From contig CM072802.1 of NCBI GenBank assembly GCA_037013495.1, forward strand, positions 47,530,501-47,594,500: 64,000 nt of DNA. The letters run 5' to 3'. Positions 40,066-54,076 of this stretch are shown here, piece after piece. How positions within the stretch are numbered: position 1 is the stretch's first letter; every line of letters starts with the position of its first letter. A model generated the notes under the pieces. The model had not been told where the DNA came from and ran no database searches. It saw only the letters and a list, made by a program, of their open reading frames with translations. The DNA is from Hippophae tibetana. Taxonomy: Eukaryota > Streptophyta > Magnoliopsida > Rosales > Elaeagnaceae. The position numbers and the translations under genes were made by a program.

Positions 40066-40499
40066 TATGTCTAATTTTATTTAAAATAATTATTTTATTT
40101 ATTATGAGTTATTGCATATAAAGGAAAACAGTTACGTTTTATTTATTTGTTTTAAACATATTTAATAATATTTAGTATTAACTAGTATGTGTGAGTTTAT
40201 TAACATGGGCTTATTATAAAATATTTTATTTTTACAAAACAAAATAAGACATTTGGTATGTTAAATTATATTAAACCAATTTATTTCGCCCCGAAATAGA
40301 TGACAAAAACAATGATTTTGAGTTATATTAACACATATATATAAGTATTTTGTAGGGAGATAACTAATGAAATTTTGTAAATATTATTTTTGTTTAGAGA
40401 ATTAATAGACATATTTCCAATTATAAAGCTAAGATATCTAATAAACATTAAAAGAATACGTGAAATATGTTTTAGCTCCTAATATGATAAAAACTAAAT

Positions 40500-43251
40500 A
40501 TGCATAAATTATCATACAGTGTTGCTTGGTATAGGGTTAAAAATTATTTGCATAATTTCGTCACACATTGCACGATCATTTCTACGGTATCGACACCACG
40601 ACTGGTAATCCCCTTGTCTTTGAAGCATGGTTTTTTAATTTTATCTAATATTAAGATACATGTGTTATTTATAATATTTCACATTCTAATCTATTTTTTA
40701 AATTGGTAAATAATTATTTCATTAAATCCAATAAATAAATTTATTCTTTTTACTTATGTCTAATTTTATTTAAAATATTTATTTTATTTATTATGAGTTA
40801 TTGCATATAAAGGAAAACAGTTACGTTTTATTTATTTGTTTTAAACATTTTTAATAATATTTAGTATTAACTAGTATGTAGAGTTTATTAACATGGGTTT
40901 ATTATAAAATATTTTATTTTTACAAAACAAAATAAGACATTTGGTATGTTAAATTATGTTAAACCAATTTATTTCGCACGGAAATATATGACAAAAACAA
41001 TGATTTTGAGTTATATTAACACATATATATAAGTATTTTGTAGGGAGATAACTTATGAAATTTTGTAAATATTATTTTTGTTTAGAGAATTAATAGACAT
41101 ATTTCTAATTATAAAGTTAAGATATCTAATAAACATTTAAAGAATACGTGAAATATATTTTAGCTCCTAATATGATAAAAACTAAATATGCATAAATTAT
41201 CATACAGTGTTGCTTGGTATAGGTTTAAAAATTATTGGCATAATTTCGTCACATATTGCACGCTCATTTCTACGGTATCGACACCGCGAATGGTAATCCC
41301 CTTGTCTTTGAATCATGGTTTTTAAATTTTATCTAATATTAAGATACATGTGTTATTTATGATACTTCACCTTCCAATCTATTTTTTGAATTGGTAAATA
41401 ATTATTTCATTAAATCTAATATATAAATTTATTCTTTTTTCTTATGTCTAATTTTATTTAAAATAATTATTTTATTTATTATGAGTTATTGCATATAAAG
41501 GAAAACAGTTACGTTTTATTTATTTGTTTTAAACATTTTTAATAATATTTAGTATTAACTAGTATGTAGAGTTTATTAACATGGGTTTATTATAAAATAT
41601 TTTATTTTTACAAAACAAAATAAGACATTTGGTATGTTAAATTATATTAAACCAATTTATTTCGCCCCGAAATATATGACAAAAACAATGATTTTGAGTT
41701 ATATTAACACATATATATAAGTATTTTGTAGGGAGATAACTTATGAAATTTTGTAAATATTATTTTTGTTTAGAGAATTAATAGACATATTTCTAATTAT
41801 AAAGTTAAGATATCTAATAAACATTTAAAGAATACGTGAAATATATTTTAGCTCCTAATATGATAAAAACTAAATATGCATAAATTATCATACAGTGTTG
41901 CTTGGTATAGGTTTAAAAATTATTGGCATAATTTCGTCACATATTGCACGCTCATTTCTACGGTATCGACACCGCGAATGGTAATCCCCTTGTCTTTGAA
42001 TCATGGTTTTGAAATTTTATCTAATATTAAGATACATGTGTTATTTATGATACTTCACCTTCCAATCTATTTTTTGAATTGGTAAATAATTATTTCATTA
42101 AATCTAATATATAAATTTATTCTTTTTTCTTATGTCTAATTTTATTTAAAATAATTATTTTATTTATTATGAGTTATTGCATATAAAGGAAAACAGTTAC
42201 GTTTTATTTATTTGTTTTAAACATTTTTAATAATATTTAGTATTAACTAGTATGTAGAGTTTATTAACATGGGTTTATTATAAAATATTTTATTTTTACA
42301 AAACAAAATAAGACATTTGGTATGTTAAATTATGTTAAACCAATTTATTTCGCACGGAAATATATGACAAAAACAATGATTTTGAGTTATATTAACACAT
42401 ATATATAAGTATTTTGTAGGGAGATAACTTATGAAATTTTGTAAATATTATTTTTGTTTAGAGAATTAATAGACATATTTCTAATTATAAAGTTAAGATA
42501 TCTAATAAACATTTAAAGAATACGTGAAATATATTTTAGCTCCTAATATGATAAAAACTAAATATGCATAAATTATCATACAGTGTTGCTTGGTATAGGT
42601 TTAAAAATTATTGGCATAATTTCGTCACATATTGCACGCTCATTTCTACGGTATCGACACCGCGAATGGTAATCCCCTTGTCTTTGAATCATGGTTTTTA
42701 AATTTTATCTAATATTAAGATACATGTGTTATTTATGATACTTCACCTTCTAATCTATTTTTTGAATTGGTAAATAATTATTTCATTAAATCTAATATAT
42801 AAATTTATTCTTTTTTCTTATGTCTAATTTTATTTAAAATAATTATTTTATTTATTATGAGTTATTGCATATAAAGGAAAACAGTTACGTTTTATTTATT
42901 TGTTTTAAACATTTTTAATAATATTTAGTATTAACTAGTATGTAGAGTTTATTAACATGGGTTTATTATAAAATATTTTATTTTTACAAAACAAAATAAG
43001 ACATTTGGTATGTTAAATTATATTAAACCAATTTATTTCGCCCCGAAATATATGACAAAAACAATGATTTTGAGTTATATTAACACATATATATAAGTAT
43101 TTTGTAGGGAGATAACTTATGAAATTTTGTAAATATTATTTATGTTTAGAGAATTATTAGACATATTTCTAATTATAAAGTTAAGATATCTAATAAACAT
43201 TAAAAGACGACGTGAAATATGGTTTAGCTCCTAATATGATAAAAACTAAAT
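40500..43251. repeat. B unit plus three 688-bp class E units
   Basis: B (40500) has ACACCACGACTGG and then gives way to an E-like tail (GTATGTAGAG). E units follow at 41188, 41876 and 42564, each 688 bp: two bases are missing in GTATGTAGAG and one T is extra in TTCTTTTTTCTT. The dyad alternates between CGCACGG (about 40976 and 42352) and CGCCCCG (about 41664 and 43040), so the true local period is a dimer of 1376 bp. At one core-flanking position the three units read TTTTTAAA, TTTTGAAA, TTTTTAAA. Confidence 0.8.
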
Positions 43252-45803
43252 ATGCATAAATTATCATATAATGTTGCTTGGTATAGGTTTAAAAATTATT
43301 GGCATAATTTCGTCACATATTGCACGATCATGTCTACGGTATCGACACCGCGAATGGTAATCCCCTTGTCTTTGAATCATGGTTTTTAAATTTTATCTAA
43401 TATTAAGATACATGTGTTATTTATGATACTTCACCTTCCAATCTATTTTTTGAATTGGTAAATAATTATTTCATTAAATCTAATATATATATTTATACTT
43501 TTTACTTATGTCTAAATTTATTTAAAATAATGATTTTATTTATTATGAGTTATTGCATATAAAGGAAAACAGTTACGTTTTATTTATTTGTTTTAAACAT
43601 TTTTAATAATATTTAGTATTAACTAGTATCTGTGAGTTTATTAACATGGGCTTATTATAAAAATATTTATTTTTACAAAACAAAATAAGACATTTGGTAT
43701 GTTAAATTATATTAAACCAATTTATTTCGCCCCGAAATAGATGATAAAAACAATGATTTTAAGTTATATTAACACATATATATAAGTATTTTGTAGGGAT
43801 ATAACTTATGAAATTTTGTAAATATTATTTTTGTTTAGAGAATTAATAGACATATTTCTAATTATAAAGTTAAGATATCTAATAAACATTTAAAGAATAC
43901 GTGAAATATGTTTTAGCTCCTAATATGATAAAAACTAAATATGCATAAATTATCATACAGTGTTGCTTGGTATAGGTTTAAAAATTATTTAAATAATTTC
44001 GTCACACATTGCACGATCATGTCTACGGTATCGACACCCCGAATGGTAATCCCCTTGTCTTTGAATCATGGTTTTTTAATTTTATCTAATATTAAGATAC
44101 ATGTGTTATTTATGATATTTCACCTTCCAATCTATTTTTTGAATTGGTAAATAATTATTTCATTAAATCTAATATATATATTTATACTTTTTACTCATGT
44201 CTAATTTTATTTAAAATAATGATTTTATTTATTATGAGTTATTACATATAAAGGAAAACAGTTACGTTTTATGTATTTGTTTTAAACATTTTTAATAATA
44301 TTTAGTATTAACTAGTATGTGTGAGTTTATTAACATGGGCTTATTATAAAATATTTTATTTTTACAAAACAAAATAAGACATTTGGTATGCTAAATTATA
44401 TTAAACCAATTTATTTCGCCCCGAAATAGATGACAAAAACAATGATTTTGAGTTATATTAACACATATATATAAGTATTTTGTAGGGATATAACTTATGA
44501 AATTTTGTAAATATTATTTATGTTTAGAGAATTATTTGACATATTTCTAATTATAAAGTTAAGATATCTAATAAACATTTAAAGAATACGTGAAATATGT
44601 TTTAGCTCCTAATATGATAAAAACTAAATATGCATAAATTATCATATAATGTTGCTTGGTATAGGTTTAAAAATTATTGGCATAATTTCGTCACATATTG
44701 CACGATCATGTCTACGGTATCGACACCGCGAATGGTAATCCCCTTGTCTTTGAATCATGGTTTTTAAATTTTATCTAATATTAAGATACATGTGTTATTT
44801 ATGATACTTCACCTTCCAATCTATTTTTTGAATTGGTAAATAATTATTTCATTAAATCTAATATATATATTTATACTTTTTACTTATGTCTAAATTTATT
44901 TAAAATAATGATTTTATTTATTATGAGTTATTGCATATAAAGGAAAACAGTTACGTTTTATTTATTTGTTTTAAACATTTTTAATAATATTTAGTATTTA
45001 CTAGTATGTGTGAGTTTATTAACATGGGCTTATTATAAAAATATTTATTTTTACAAAACAAAATAAGACATTTGGTATGTTAAATTATATTAAACCAATT
45101 TATTTCGCCCCGAAATAGATGACAAAAACAATGATTTTAAGTTATATTAACACATATATATAAGTATTTTGTAGGGATATAACTTATGAAATTTTGTAAA
45201 TATTATTTTTGTTTAGAGAATTAATAGACATATTTCTAATTATAAAGTTAAGATATCTAATAAACATTTAAAGAATACGTGAAATATGTTTTAGCTCCTA
45301 ATATGATAAAAACTAAATATGCATAAATTATCATACAGTGTTGCTTGGTATAGGTTTAAAAATTATTTAAATAATTTCGTCACACATTGCACGATCATGT
45401 CTACGGTATCGACACCCCGAATGGTAATCCCCTTGTCTTTGAATCATGGTTTTTTAATTTTATCTAATATTAAGATACATGTGTTATTTATGATATTTCA
45501 CCTTCCAATCTATTTTTTGAATTGGTAAATAATTATTTCATTAAATCTAATATATATATTTATACTTTTTACTCATGTCTAATTTTATTTAAAATAATGA
45601 TTTTATTTATTATGAGTTATTACATATAAAGGAAAACAGTTACGTTTTATGTATTTGTTTTAAACATTTTTAATAATATTTAGTATTAACTAGTATGTGT
45701 GAGTTTATTAACATGGGCTTATTATAAAATATTTTATTTTTACAAAACAAAATAAGACATTTGGTATGCTAAATTATATTAAACCAATTTATTTCGCCCC
45801 GAA
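43225..45803. repeat. Tandem dimer, 1378-bp period
   Basis: About 43225-44425 matches 44603-45803 at an offset of 1378 bp. Units: 43252, 43941, 44630, 45319. Shared rare variants are GTCTAAATTT, ATAAAAATATTTA, TTATTTAAATAATTTCG, TTATTACATATAAAGG, TTTTATGTATTTG and TATGCTAAATT. Differences include AGTATCTGTGAG against AGTATGTGTGAG (about 43630/45008), GATGATAAAAAC against GATGACAAAAAC (about 43744/45122) and TATTAACTAG against TATTTACTAG (about 43619/44997). Edges are approximate. Confidence 0.8.
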
Positions 45804-46756
45804 ATATATGACAAAAACAATGATTTTGAGTTATATTAACACATATATATAAGTATTTTGTAGGGAGATAACTTATGAAATTTTGTAAATATTATTTATG
45901 TTTAGAGAATTATTAGACATATTTCTAATTATAAAGTTAAGATATCTAATAAACATTTAAAGAATACGTGAAATATGTTTTAGCTCCTAATATTATAAAA
46001 ATTAAATATGCATAAATTATCATATAATGTCGCTTGGTATAGGTTTAAAAATTATTGGCATAATTTCGTCACATATTGCACGCTCATTTCTACGGTATCG
46101 ACACCGCGAATGGTAATCCCCTTGTCTTTGAATCATGGTTTTTAAATTTTATCTAATATTAAGATACATGTGTTATTTATGATACTTCACCTTCCAATCT
46201 ATTTTTTGAATTGGTAAATAATTATTTCATTAAATCTAATATATAAATTTATTCTTTTTTCTTATGTCTAATTTTATTTAAAATAATTATTTTATTTATT
46301 ATGAGTTATTGCATATAAAGGAAAACAGTTACGTTTTATTTATTTGTTTTAAACATTTTTAATAATATTTAGTATTAACTAGTATGTAGAGTTTATTAAC
46401 ATGGGTTTATTATAAAATATTTTATTTTTACAAAACAAAATAAGACATTTGGTATGTTAAATTATATTAAACCAATTTATTTCGCCCCGAAATATATGAC
46501 AAAAACAATGATTTTGAGTTATATTAACACATATATATAAGTATTTTGTAGGGAGATAACTTATGAAATTTTGTAAATATTATTTATGTTTAGAGAATTA
46601 TTAGACATATTTCTAATTATAAAGTTAAGATATCTAATAAACATTAAAAGAAGACGTGAAATATGGTTTAGCTCCTAATATGATAAAAACTAAATATGCA
46701 TAAATTATCATATAATGTTGCTTGGTATAGGTTTAAAAATTATTGGCATAATTTCG
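45804..46756. repeat. Transition: tail, class E unit (46008), start of J unit
   Basis: A single E unit at 46008 (688 bp, GCTCATTTCT core, GTATGTAGAG middle) lies between the 43-46 kb dimers and the J units. Its own start reads ATAATGTCGCTTGG, as in class G, so it combines a G-like start with an E core. The tail leading to 46696 has AAGAAGACGTG and GGTTTAGC, as before the F units at 31055 and 37056. Confidence 0.7.
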
Positions 46757-48092
46757 TCACACATTGCACGATCATGTCTACGGTATCGACACCACGAATG
46801 GTAATCCCCTTGTCTTTGAATCATGGTTTTTTAATTTTATCTAATATTAAGATACATGTGTTATTTATGATATTTCACCTTCCAATATATTTTTTTAAAT
46901 TGGTAAATAATTATTTTATTAAATCTAATATATATATTTATTCTTTTTACTTATGTCTAATTTTATTTAAAATAATGATTTTATTTATTATTAGTTATTG
47001 CATATAAAGGAAAACAGTTTCGTTTTATTTATTTGTTTTAAACATTTTTTATAATATTTAGTATTAACTAGTATGTGTGAGTTTATTAACATGGGCTTAT
47101 TATAAAATATTTTATTTTTACAAAACAAAATCAAACATTTGGTATGTTAAATTATATTAAACCAATTTATTTCGCCCCGAAATAGATGACAAAAACAATG
47201 ATTTTGAGTTATATTAACACATATATATAAGTATTTTGTAGGGAGATAACTTATGAAACTTTGTAAATATTATTTTTGTTTAGAGAATTAATAGACATAT
47301 TTCCAATTATAAAGCTAAGATATCTAATAAACATTAAAAGAATACGTGAAATATGTTTTAGCTCCTAATATGATAAAAACTAAATATGCATAAATTATCA
47401 TATAGTGTTGCTTGGTATAGGGTTAAAAATTATTTGCATAATTTCATCACACATTGCACGATCATGTCTACGGTATCGACACCACGAATGGTAATCCCCT
47501 TGTCTTTGAATCATGGTTTTTTAATTTTATCTAATATTAAGATACATGTGTTATTTATGATATTTCACCTTCCAATATATTTTTTTAAATTGGTAAATAA
47601 TTATTTTATTAAATCTAATATATATATTTATTCTTTTTACTTATGTCTAATTTTATTTAAAATAATGATTTTATTTATTATTAGTTATTGCATATAAAGG
47701 AAAACAGTTTCGTTTTATTTATTTGTTTTAAACATTTTTTATAATATTTAGTATTAACTAGTATGTGTGAGTTTATTAACATGGGCTTATTATAAAATAT
47801 TTTATTTTTACAAAACAAAATCAAACATTTGGTATGTTAAATTATATTAAACCAATTTATTTCGCCCCGAAATAGATGACAAAAACAATGATTTTGAGTT
47901 ATATTAACACATATATATAAGTATTTTGTAGGGAGATAACTTATGAAACTTTGTAAATATTATTTTTGTTTAGAGAATTAATAGACATATTTCCAATTAT
48001 AAAGCTAAGATATCTAATAAACATTAAAAGAATACGTGATATATGTTTTAGCTCCTAATATGATAAAAACTAAATATGCATAAATTATCATA
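46757..48092. repeat. Tandem single-unit duplication, 690-bp period (class J)
   Basis: Bases 46757-47402 match 47447-48092 at an offset of 690 bp. I found one difference (A at 47350, T at 48040). Class J markers are a 7-T run in ATTTTTTTAAATTGG, TTATTTTATTAAATC, TTATTAGTTATTGC, CAGTTTCG, TTTTTTATAATATTT, AAAATCAAACATTTGG and GAAACTTTG. The extra T shifts the usual 69-codon frame, so in both units it stays open for 103 codons. I treat this as incidental. Confidence 0.85.
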
Positions 48093-50422
48093 CAGTGTTG
48101 CTTGGTATAGGGTTAAAAATTATTTGCATAATTTCGTCACACATTGCACGATCATTTCTACGGTATCGATACCACGAATGGTAATCCCCTTGTCTTTGAA
48201 GCATGGTTTTTTAATTTTATCTAATATTAAGATACATGTGTTATTTATGATATTTCACCTTCTAATCTATTTTTCAAATTGGTAAATAATTATTTCATGA
48301 AATCTAATATATATATTTATACTTTTTACTCATGTCTAATTTTATTTAAAATAATGATTTTATTTATTGTGAGTTATTGCATATAAAGGAAAACAGTTAC
48401 GTTTTTTGTATTTGTTTTAAACATTTTTAATAATATTTAGTATTAAATAGAATGTGTGAGTTTATTAACATGGGCTTATTATAAAATATTTTATTTTTAC
48501 AAACCAAAATAAGACATTTGGTATGTTAAATTATATTAAACCAATTTATTTCGCCTCGAAATAGATGACAAAAACAATTATTTTAAGTTATATTAACACA
48601 TATATATAAGTATTTTGTAGGGATATAACTTATGAAATTTTGTAAATATTATTTTTGTTTAGAGAATTAATAGACATATTTCTAATTATAAAGCTAAGAT
48701 ATCTAATAAACATTAAAAGAATACGTGAAATATGTTTTAGCTCCTAATATTATAAAAATTAAATATGCATAAATTATCATATAATGTCGATTGGTATAGG
48801 TTTAAAATTTATTGACATAATTTCGTCACATATTGCACGATCATGTCTACGGTATCGACACCGCGAATGGTAATCCCCTTGTCTTTGAATCATGGTTTTT
48901 AAATTTTATCTAATATTAAGATACATGTGTTATTTATGATACTTCACCTTCCAATCTATTTTTTGAATTGGTAAATAATTATTTCATTAAATCTAATATA
49001 TAAATTTATTCTTTTTACTTATGTCTAATTTTATTTAAAATAATTATTTTATTTATTATTAGTTATTGCATATAAAGGAAAACAGTTTCGTTTTATTTAT
49101 TTGTTTTAAACATTTTTTATAATATTTAGTATTAACTAGTATGTGTGAGTTTATTAACATGGGCTTATTATAAAATATTTTATTTTTACAAAACAAAATC
49201 AAACATTTGGTATGTTAAATTATATTAAACCAATTTATTTCGCCCCGAAATAGATGACAAAAACAATGATTTTGAGTTATATTAACACATATATATGAGT
49301 ATTTTGTAGGGAGATAACTTATGAAACTTTGTAAATATTATTTTTGTTTAGAGAATTAATAGACATATTTCCAATTATAAAGCTAAGATATCTAATAAAC
49401 ATTAAAAGAATACGTGAAATATGTTTTAGCTCCTAATATGATAAAAACTAAATATGCATAAATTATCATACAGTGTTGCTTGGTATAGGGTTAAAAATTA
49501 TTTGCATAATTTCGTCACACATTGCACGATCATTTCTACGGTATCGATACCACGACTGGTAATCCCCTTGTCTTTGAAGCATGGTTTTTTAATTTTATCT
49601 AATATTAAGATACATGTGTTATTTATGATATTTCACCTTCTAATCTATTTTTCAAATTGGTAAATAATTATTTCATGAAATCTAATATATATATTTATAC
49701 TTTTTACTCATGTCTAATTTTATTTAAAATAATGATTTTATTTATTATGAGTTATTGCATATAAAGGAAAACAGTTACGTTTTTTGTATTTGTTTTAAAC
49801 ATTTTTAATAATATTTAGTATTAAATAGAATGTGTGAGTTTATTAACATGGGCTTATTATAAAATATTTTATTTTTACAAACCAAAATAAGACATTTGGT
49901 ATGTTAAATTATATTAAACCAATTTATTTCGCCTCGAAATAGATGACAAAAACAATTATTTTAAGTTATATTAACACATATATATAAGTATTTTGTAGGG
50001 ATATAACTTATGAAATTTTGTAAATATTATTTTTGTTTAGAGAATTAATAGACATATTTCTAATTATAAAGCTAAGATATCTAATAAACATTAAAAGAAT
50101 ACGTGAAATATGTTTTAGCTCCTAATATTATAAAAATTAAATATGCATAAATTATCATATAATGTCGATTGGTATAGGTTTAAAATTTATTGACATAATT
50201 TCGTCACATATTGCACGATCATGTCTACGGTATCGACACCGCGAATGGTAATCCCCTTGTCTTTGAATCATGGTTTTTAAATTTTATCTAATATTAAGAT
50301 ACATGTGTTATTTATGATACTTCACCTTCCAATCTATTTTTTGAATTGGTAAATAATTATTTCATTAAATCTAATATATAAATTTATTCTTTTTACTTAT
50401 GTCTAATTTTATTTAAAATAAT
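47668..50422. repeat. Tandem dimer, 1378-bp period, exact one-period duplication
   Basis: Bases 47668-49044 match 49046-50422 at an offset of 1378 bp. Units: J tail, B-like (48076), I front with J tail (48765), B-like (49454), I front (50143). Shared rare variants are TATCGATACC, TTTTTCAAATTGG, TTCATGAAATC, TATTAAATAGAATG and CGCCTCGAAAT. Differences spotted: T/A at 48040/49418, an A/C change near 48177/49555 (ACGAATGG/ACGACTGG), G/A at 48369/49747 and TATATAAG/TATATGAG near 49296. Both edges fall at the same AATAATTATT/AATAATGATT variant, as expected for a simple tandem duplication. Confidence 0.85.
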
Positions 50423-53400
50423 GATTTTATTTATTATGAGTTATTGCATATAAAGGAAAACAGTTACGTTTTATTTATTTGTTTTAAACATTTTTAATAA
50501 TATTTAGTATTAACTAGTATGTGTGAGTTTATTAACATGGGCTTATTATAAAATATTTTATTTTTACAAAACAAAATAAGACATTTGGTATGTTAAATTA
50601 TATTAAACCAATTTATTTCGCCCCGAAATAGATGACAAAAACAATGATTTTGAGTTAGATTAACACATATATATAAGTATTTTGTAGGGAGATAACTTAT
50701 GAAATTTTGTAAATATTATTTTTGTTTAGAGAATTAATAGACATATTTCCAATTATAAAGCTAAGATATCTAATAAACATTAAAAGAATACGTGAAATAT
50801 GTTTTAGCTCCTAATATGATAAAAACTAAATATGCATAAATTATCATACAGTGTTGCTTGGTATAGGGTTAAATATTATTTGCATAATTTCGTCACACAT
50901 TGCACGATCATTTCTACGGTATCGACACCACGACTGGTAATCCCCTTGTCTTTGAAGCATGGTTTTTTAATTTTATCTAATATTAAGATACATGTGTTAT
51001 TTATGATATTTCACATTCTAATCTATTTTTTAAATTGGTAAATAATTATTTCATTAAATCCAATAAATAAATTTATTCTTTTTACTTATGTCTAATTTTA
51101 TTTAAAATATTTATTTTATTTATTATGAGTTATTGCATATAAAGGAAAACAGTTACGTTTTATTTATTTGTTTTAAACATTTTTAATAATATTTAGTATT
51201 AACTAGTATGTGTGAGTTTATTAACATGGGCTTATTATAAAATATTTTATTTTTACAAAACAAAATAAGACATTTGGTATGTTAAATTATATTAAACCAA
51301 TTTATTTCGCCCCAAAATATATGACAAAAACAATGATTTTGAGTTATATTAACACATATATATAAGTATTTTGTAGGGAGATAACTTACGAAATTTTGTA
51401 AATATTATTTATGTTTAGAGAATTATTTGACATATTTCTAATTATAAAGTTAAGATATCTAATAAACATTTAAAGAATACGTGAAATATGTTTTAGCTCC
51501 TAATATTATAAAAATTAAATATGCATAAATTATCATATAATGTCGCTTGGTATAGGTTTAAAAATTATTGGCATAATTTCGTCACATATTGCACGATCAT
51601 GTCTACGGTATCGACACCGCGAATGGTAATCCCCTTGTCTTTGAATCATGGTTTTTTAATTTTATCTAATATTAAGATACATGTGTTATTTATGAAACTT
51701 CACCTTCCAATCTATTTTTTTAATTGGTAAATAATTATTTCATTAAATCTAATATATAAATTTATTCTTTTTACTTATGTCTAATTTTATTTAAAATAAT
51801 TATTTTATTTATTATGAGTTATTGCATATAAAGGAAAACAGTTACGTTTTATTTATTTGTTTTAAACATTTTTAATAATATTTAGTATTAACTAGTATGT
51901 GTGAGTTTATTAACATAGGCTTATTATAAAATATTTTATTTTTACAAAACAAAATAAGACATTTGGTATGTTAAATTATATTAAACCAATTTATTTCGCT
52001 CCGAAATAGATGACAAAAACAATGATTTTGAGTTAGATTAACACATATATATAAGTATTTTGTAGGGAGATAACTTATGAAATTTTGTAAATATTATTTT
52101 TGTTTAGAGAATTAATAGACATATTTCTAATTATAAAGCTAAGATATCTAATAAACATTTAAAGAATACGTGAAATATGTTTTAGCTCCTAATATTATAA
52201 AAACTAAATATGCATAAATTATCATAAAGTGTTGCTTGGTATAGGGTTAAAAATTATTTGCATAATTTCGTCACACATTGCACGATCATTTCTACGGTAT
52301 CGACACCACGACTGGTAATCCCCTTGTCTTTGAATCATGGTTTTTAAATTTTATCTAATATTAAGATACATGTGTTATTTATGAAACTTCACCTTCCAAT
52401 CTATTTTTTGAATTGGTAAATAATTATTTCATTAAATCCAATATATAAATTTATTCTTTTTACTTATGTCTAATTTTATTTAAAATAATTATTTTATTTA
52501 TTATGAGTTATTGCATATAAAGGAAAACAGTTACGTTTTATTTATTTGTTTTAAACATTTTTAATAATATTTAGTATTTACAAGTATGTGTGAGTTTATT
52601 AACATGGGCTTATTATAAAATATTTTATTTTTACAAAACAAAATAAGACATTTGGTATGTTAAATTATATTAAACCAATTTATTTCGCTCCGAAATATAT
52701 GACAAAAACAATGATTTTGAGTTATATTAACACATATATATAAGTATTTTGTAGGGAGATAACTTATGAAATTTTGTAAATATTATTTATGTTTAGAGAA
52801 TTATTTGACATATTTCTAATTATAAAGCTAAGATATCTAATAAACCTTAAAAGAATACGTGAAATATGTTTTAGCTCCTAATATGATAAAAACTAAATAT
52901 GCATAAATTATCATATAATGTCGCTTGGTATAGGGTTAAAAATTATTTGCATAATTTCGTCACATATTGCACGATCATGTCTACGGTATCGACACCGCGA
53001 ATGGCAATCCCCTTGTCTTTGAATCATGGTTTTTAAATTTTATCTAATATTAAGATATATGTGTTATTTATTATATTTCACATTCTAATCTATTTTTTGA
53101 ATTGGTAAATAATTATTTCATTAAATCTAATATATAAATTTATTCTTTTTACTTATGTCTAATTTTATTTAAAATAATTATTTTATTTATTATGAGTTAT
53201 TGCATATAAAGGAAAACAGTTACGTTTTATTTATTTGTTTTAAACATTTTTAATAATATTTAGTATTAACTAGTATGTGTGAGTTTATTAACATGGGCTT
53301 ATTATAAAATATTTTATTTTTACAAAACAAAATAAGACATTTGGTATGTTAAATTATATTAAACCAATTTATTTCGCTCCGAAATAGATGACAAAAACAA

Positions 53401-54076
53401 TGATTTTGAGTTATATTAACACATATATATAAGTATTTTGTAGGGAGATAACTTACGAAATTTTGTAAATATTATTTATGTTTAGAGAATTATTTGACAT
53501 ATTTCTAATTATAAAGTTAAGATATCTAATAAACATTTAAAGAATACGTGAAATATGTTTTAGCTCCTAATATTATAAAAATTAAATATGCATAAATTAT
53601 CATATAATGTCGCTTGGTATAGGTTTAAAAATTATGGGCATAATTTCGTCACATATTGCACGATCATGTCTACGGTATCGACACCGCGAATGGTAATCCC
53701 CTTGTCTTTGAATCATGGTTTTTTAATTTTATCTAATATTAAGATACATGTGTTATTTATGAAACTTCACCTTCCAATCTATTTTTTGAATTGGTAAATA
53801 ATTATTTCATTAAATCTAATATATAAATTTATTCTTTTTACTTATGTCTAATTTTATTTAAAATAATTATTTTATTTATTATGAGTTATTGCATATAAAG
53901 GAAAACAGTTACGTTTTATTTATTTGTTTTAAACATTTTTAATAATATTTAGTATTAACTAGTATGTGTGAGTTTATTAACATGGGCTTATTATAAAATA
54001 TTTTATTTTTACAAAACAAAATAAGACATTTGGTATGTTAAATTATATTAAACCAATTTATTTCGCCCCGAAATAG
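50423..54076. repeat. Mixed, less ordered stretch of monomers
   Basis: Units at 50832 (B-like, ACGACTGG), 51521 (GTCGC start, TGGC loop), 52210 (B-like front, TTTTTAAA), 52899 (mixed) and 53588 (GGGC loop). I found no multi-unit repeat here, although parts resemble the P units downstream. Local variants are GAAACTTCACC (51521, 52210, 53588), CGCTCCG dyads (three), CTTACGAAATT (51388, 53455), GAGTTAGATT (50653, 52031), TATTTACAAG (about 52576) and AATGGCAATCC (about 53001). Mutual divergence is higher than in the duplicated blocks, so this may be an older segment. Confidence 0.75.

Noticed and set aside
46696-47697. Two longer 103-codon frames (46696 and 47386) as possible real genes
   Set aside because: The extension is caused by one extra T in a T run that shifts the frame. 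Both copies come from one tandem duplication, and the added part is low-complexity Ile/Tyr/Leu-rich.
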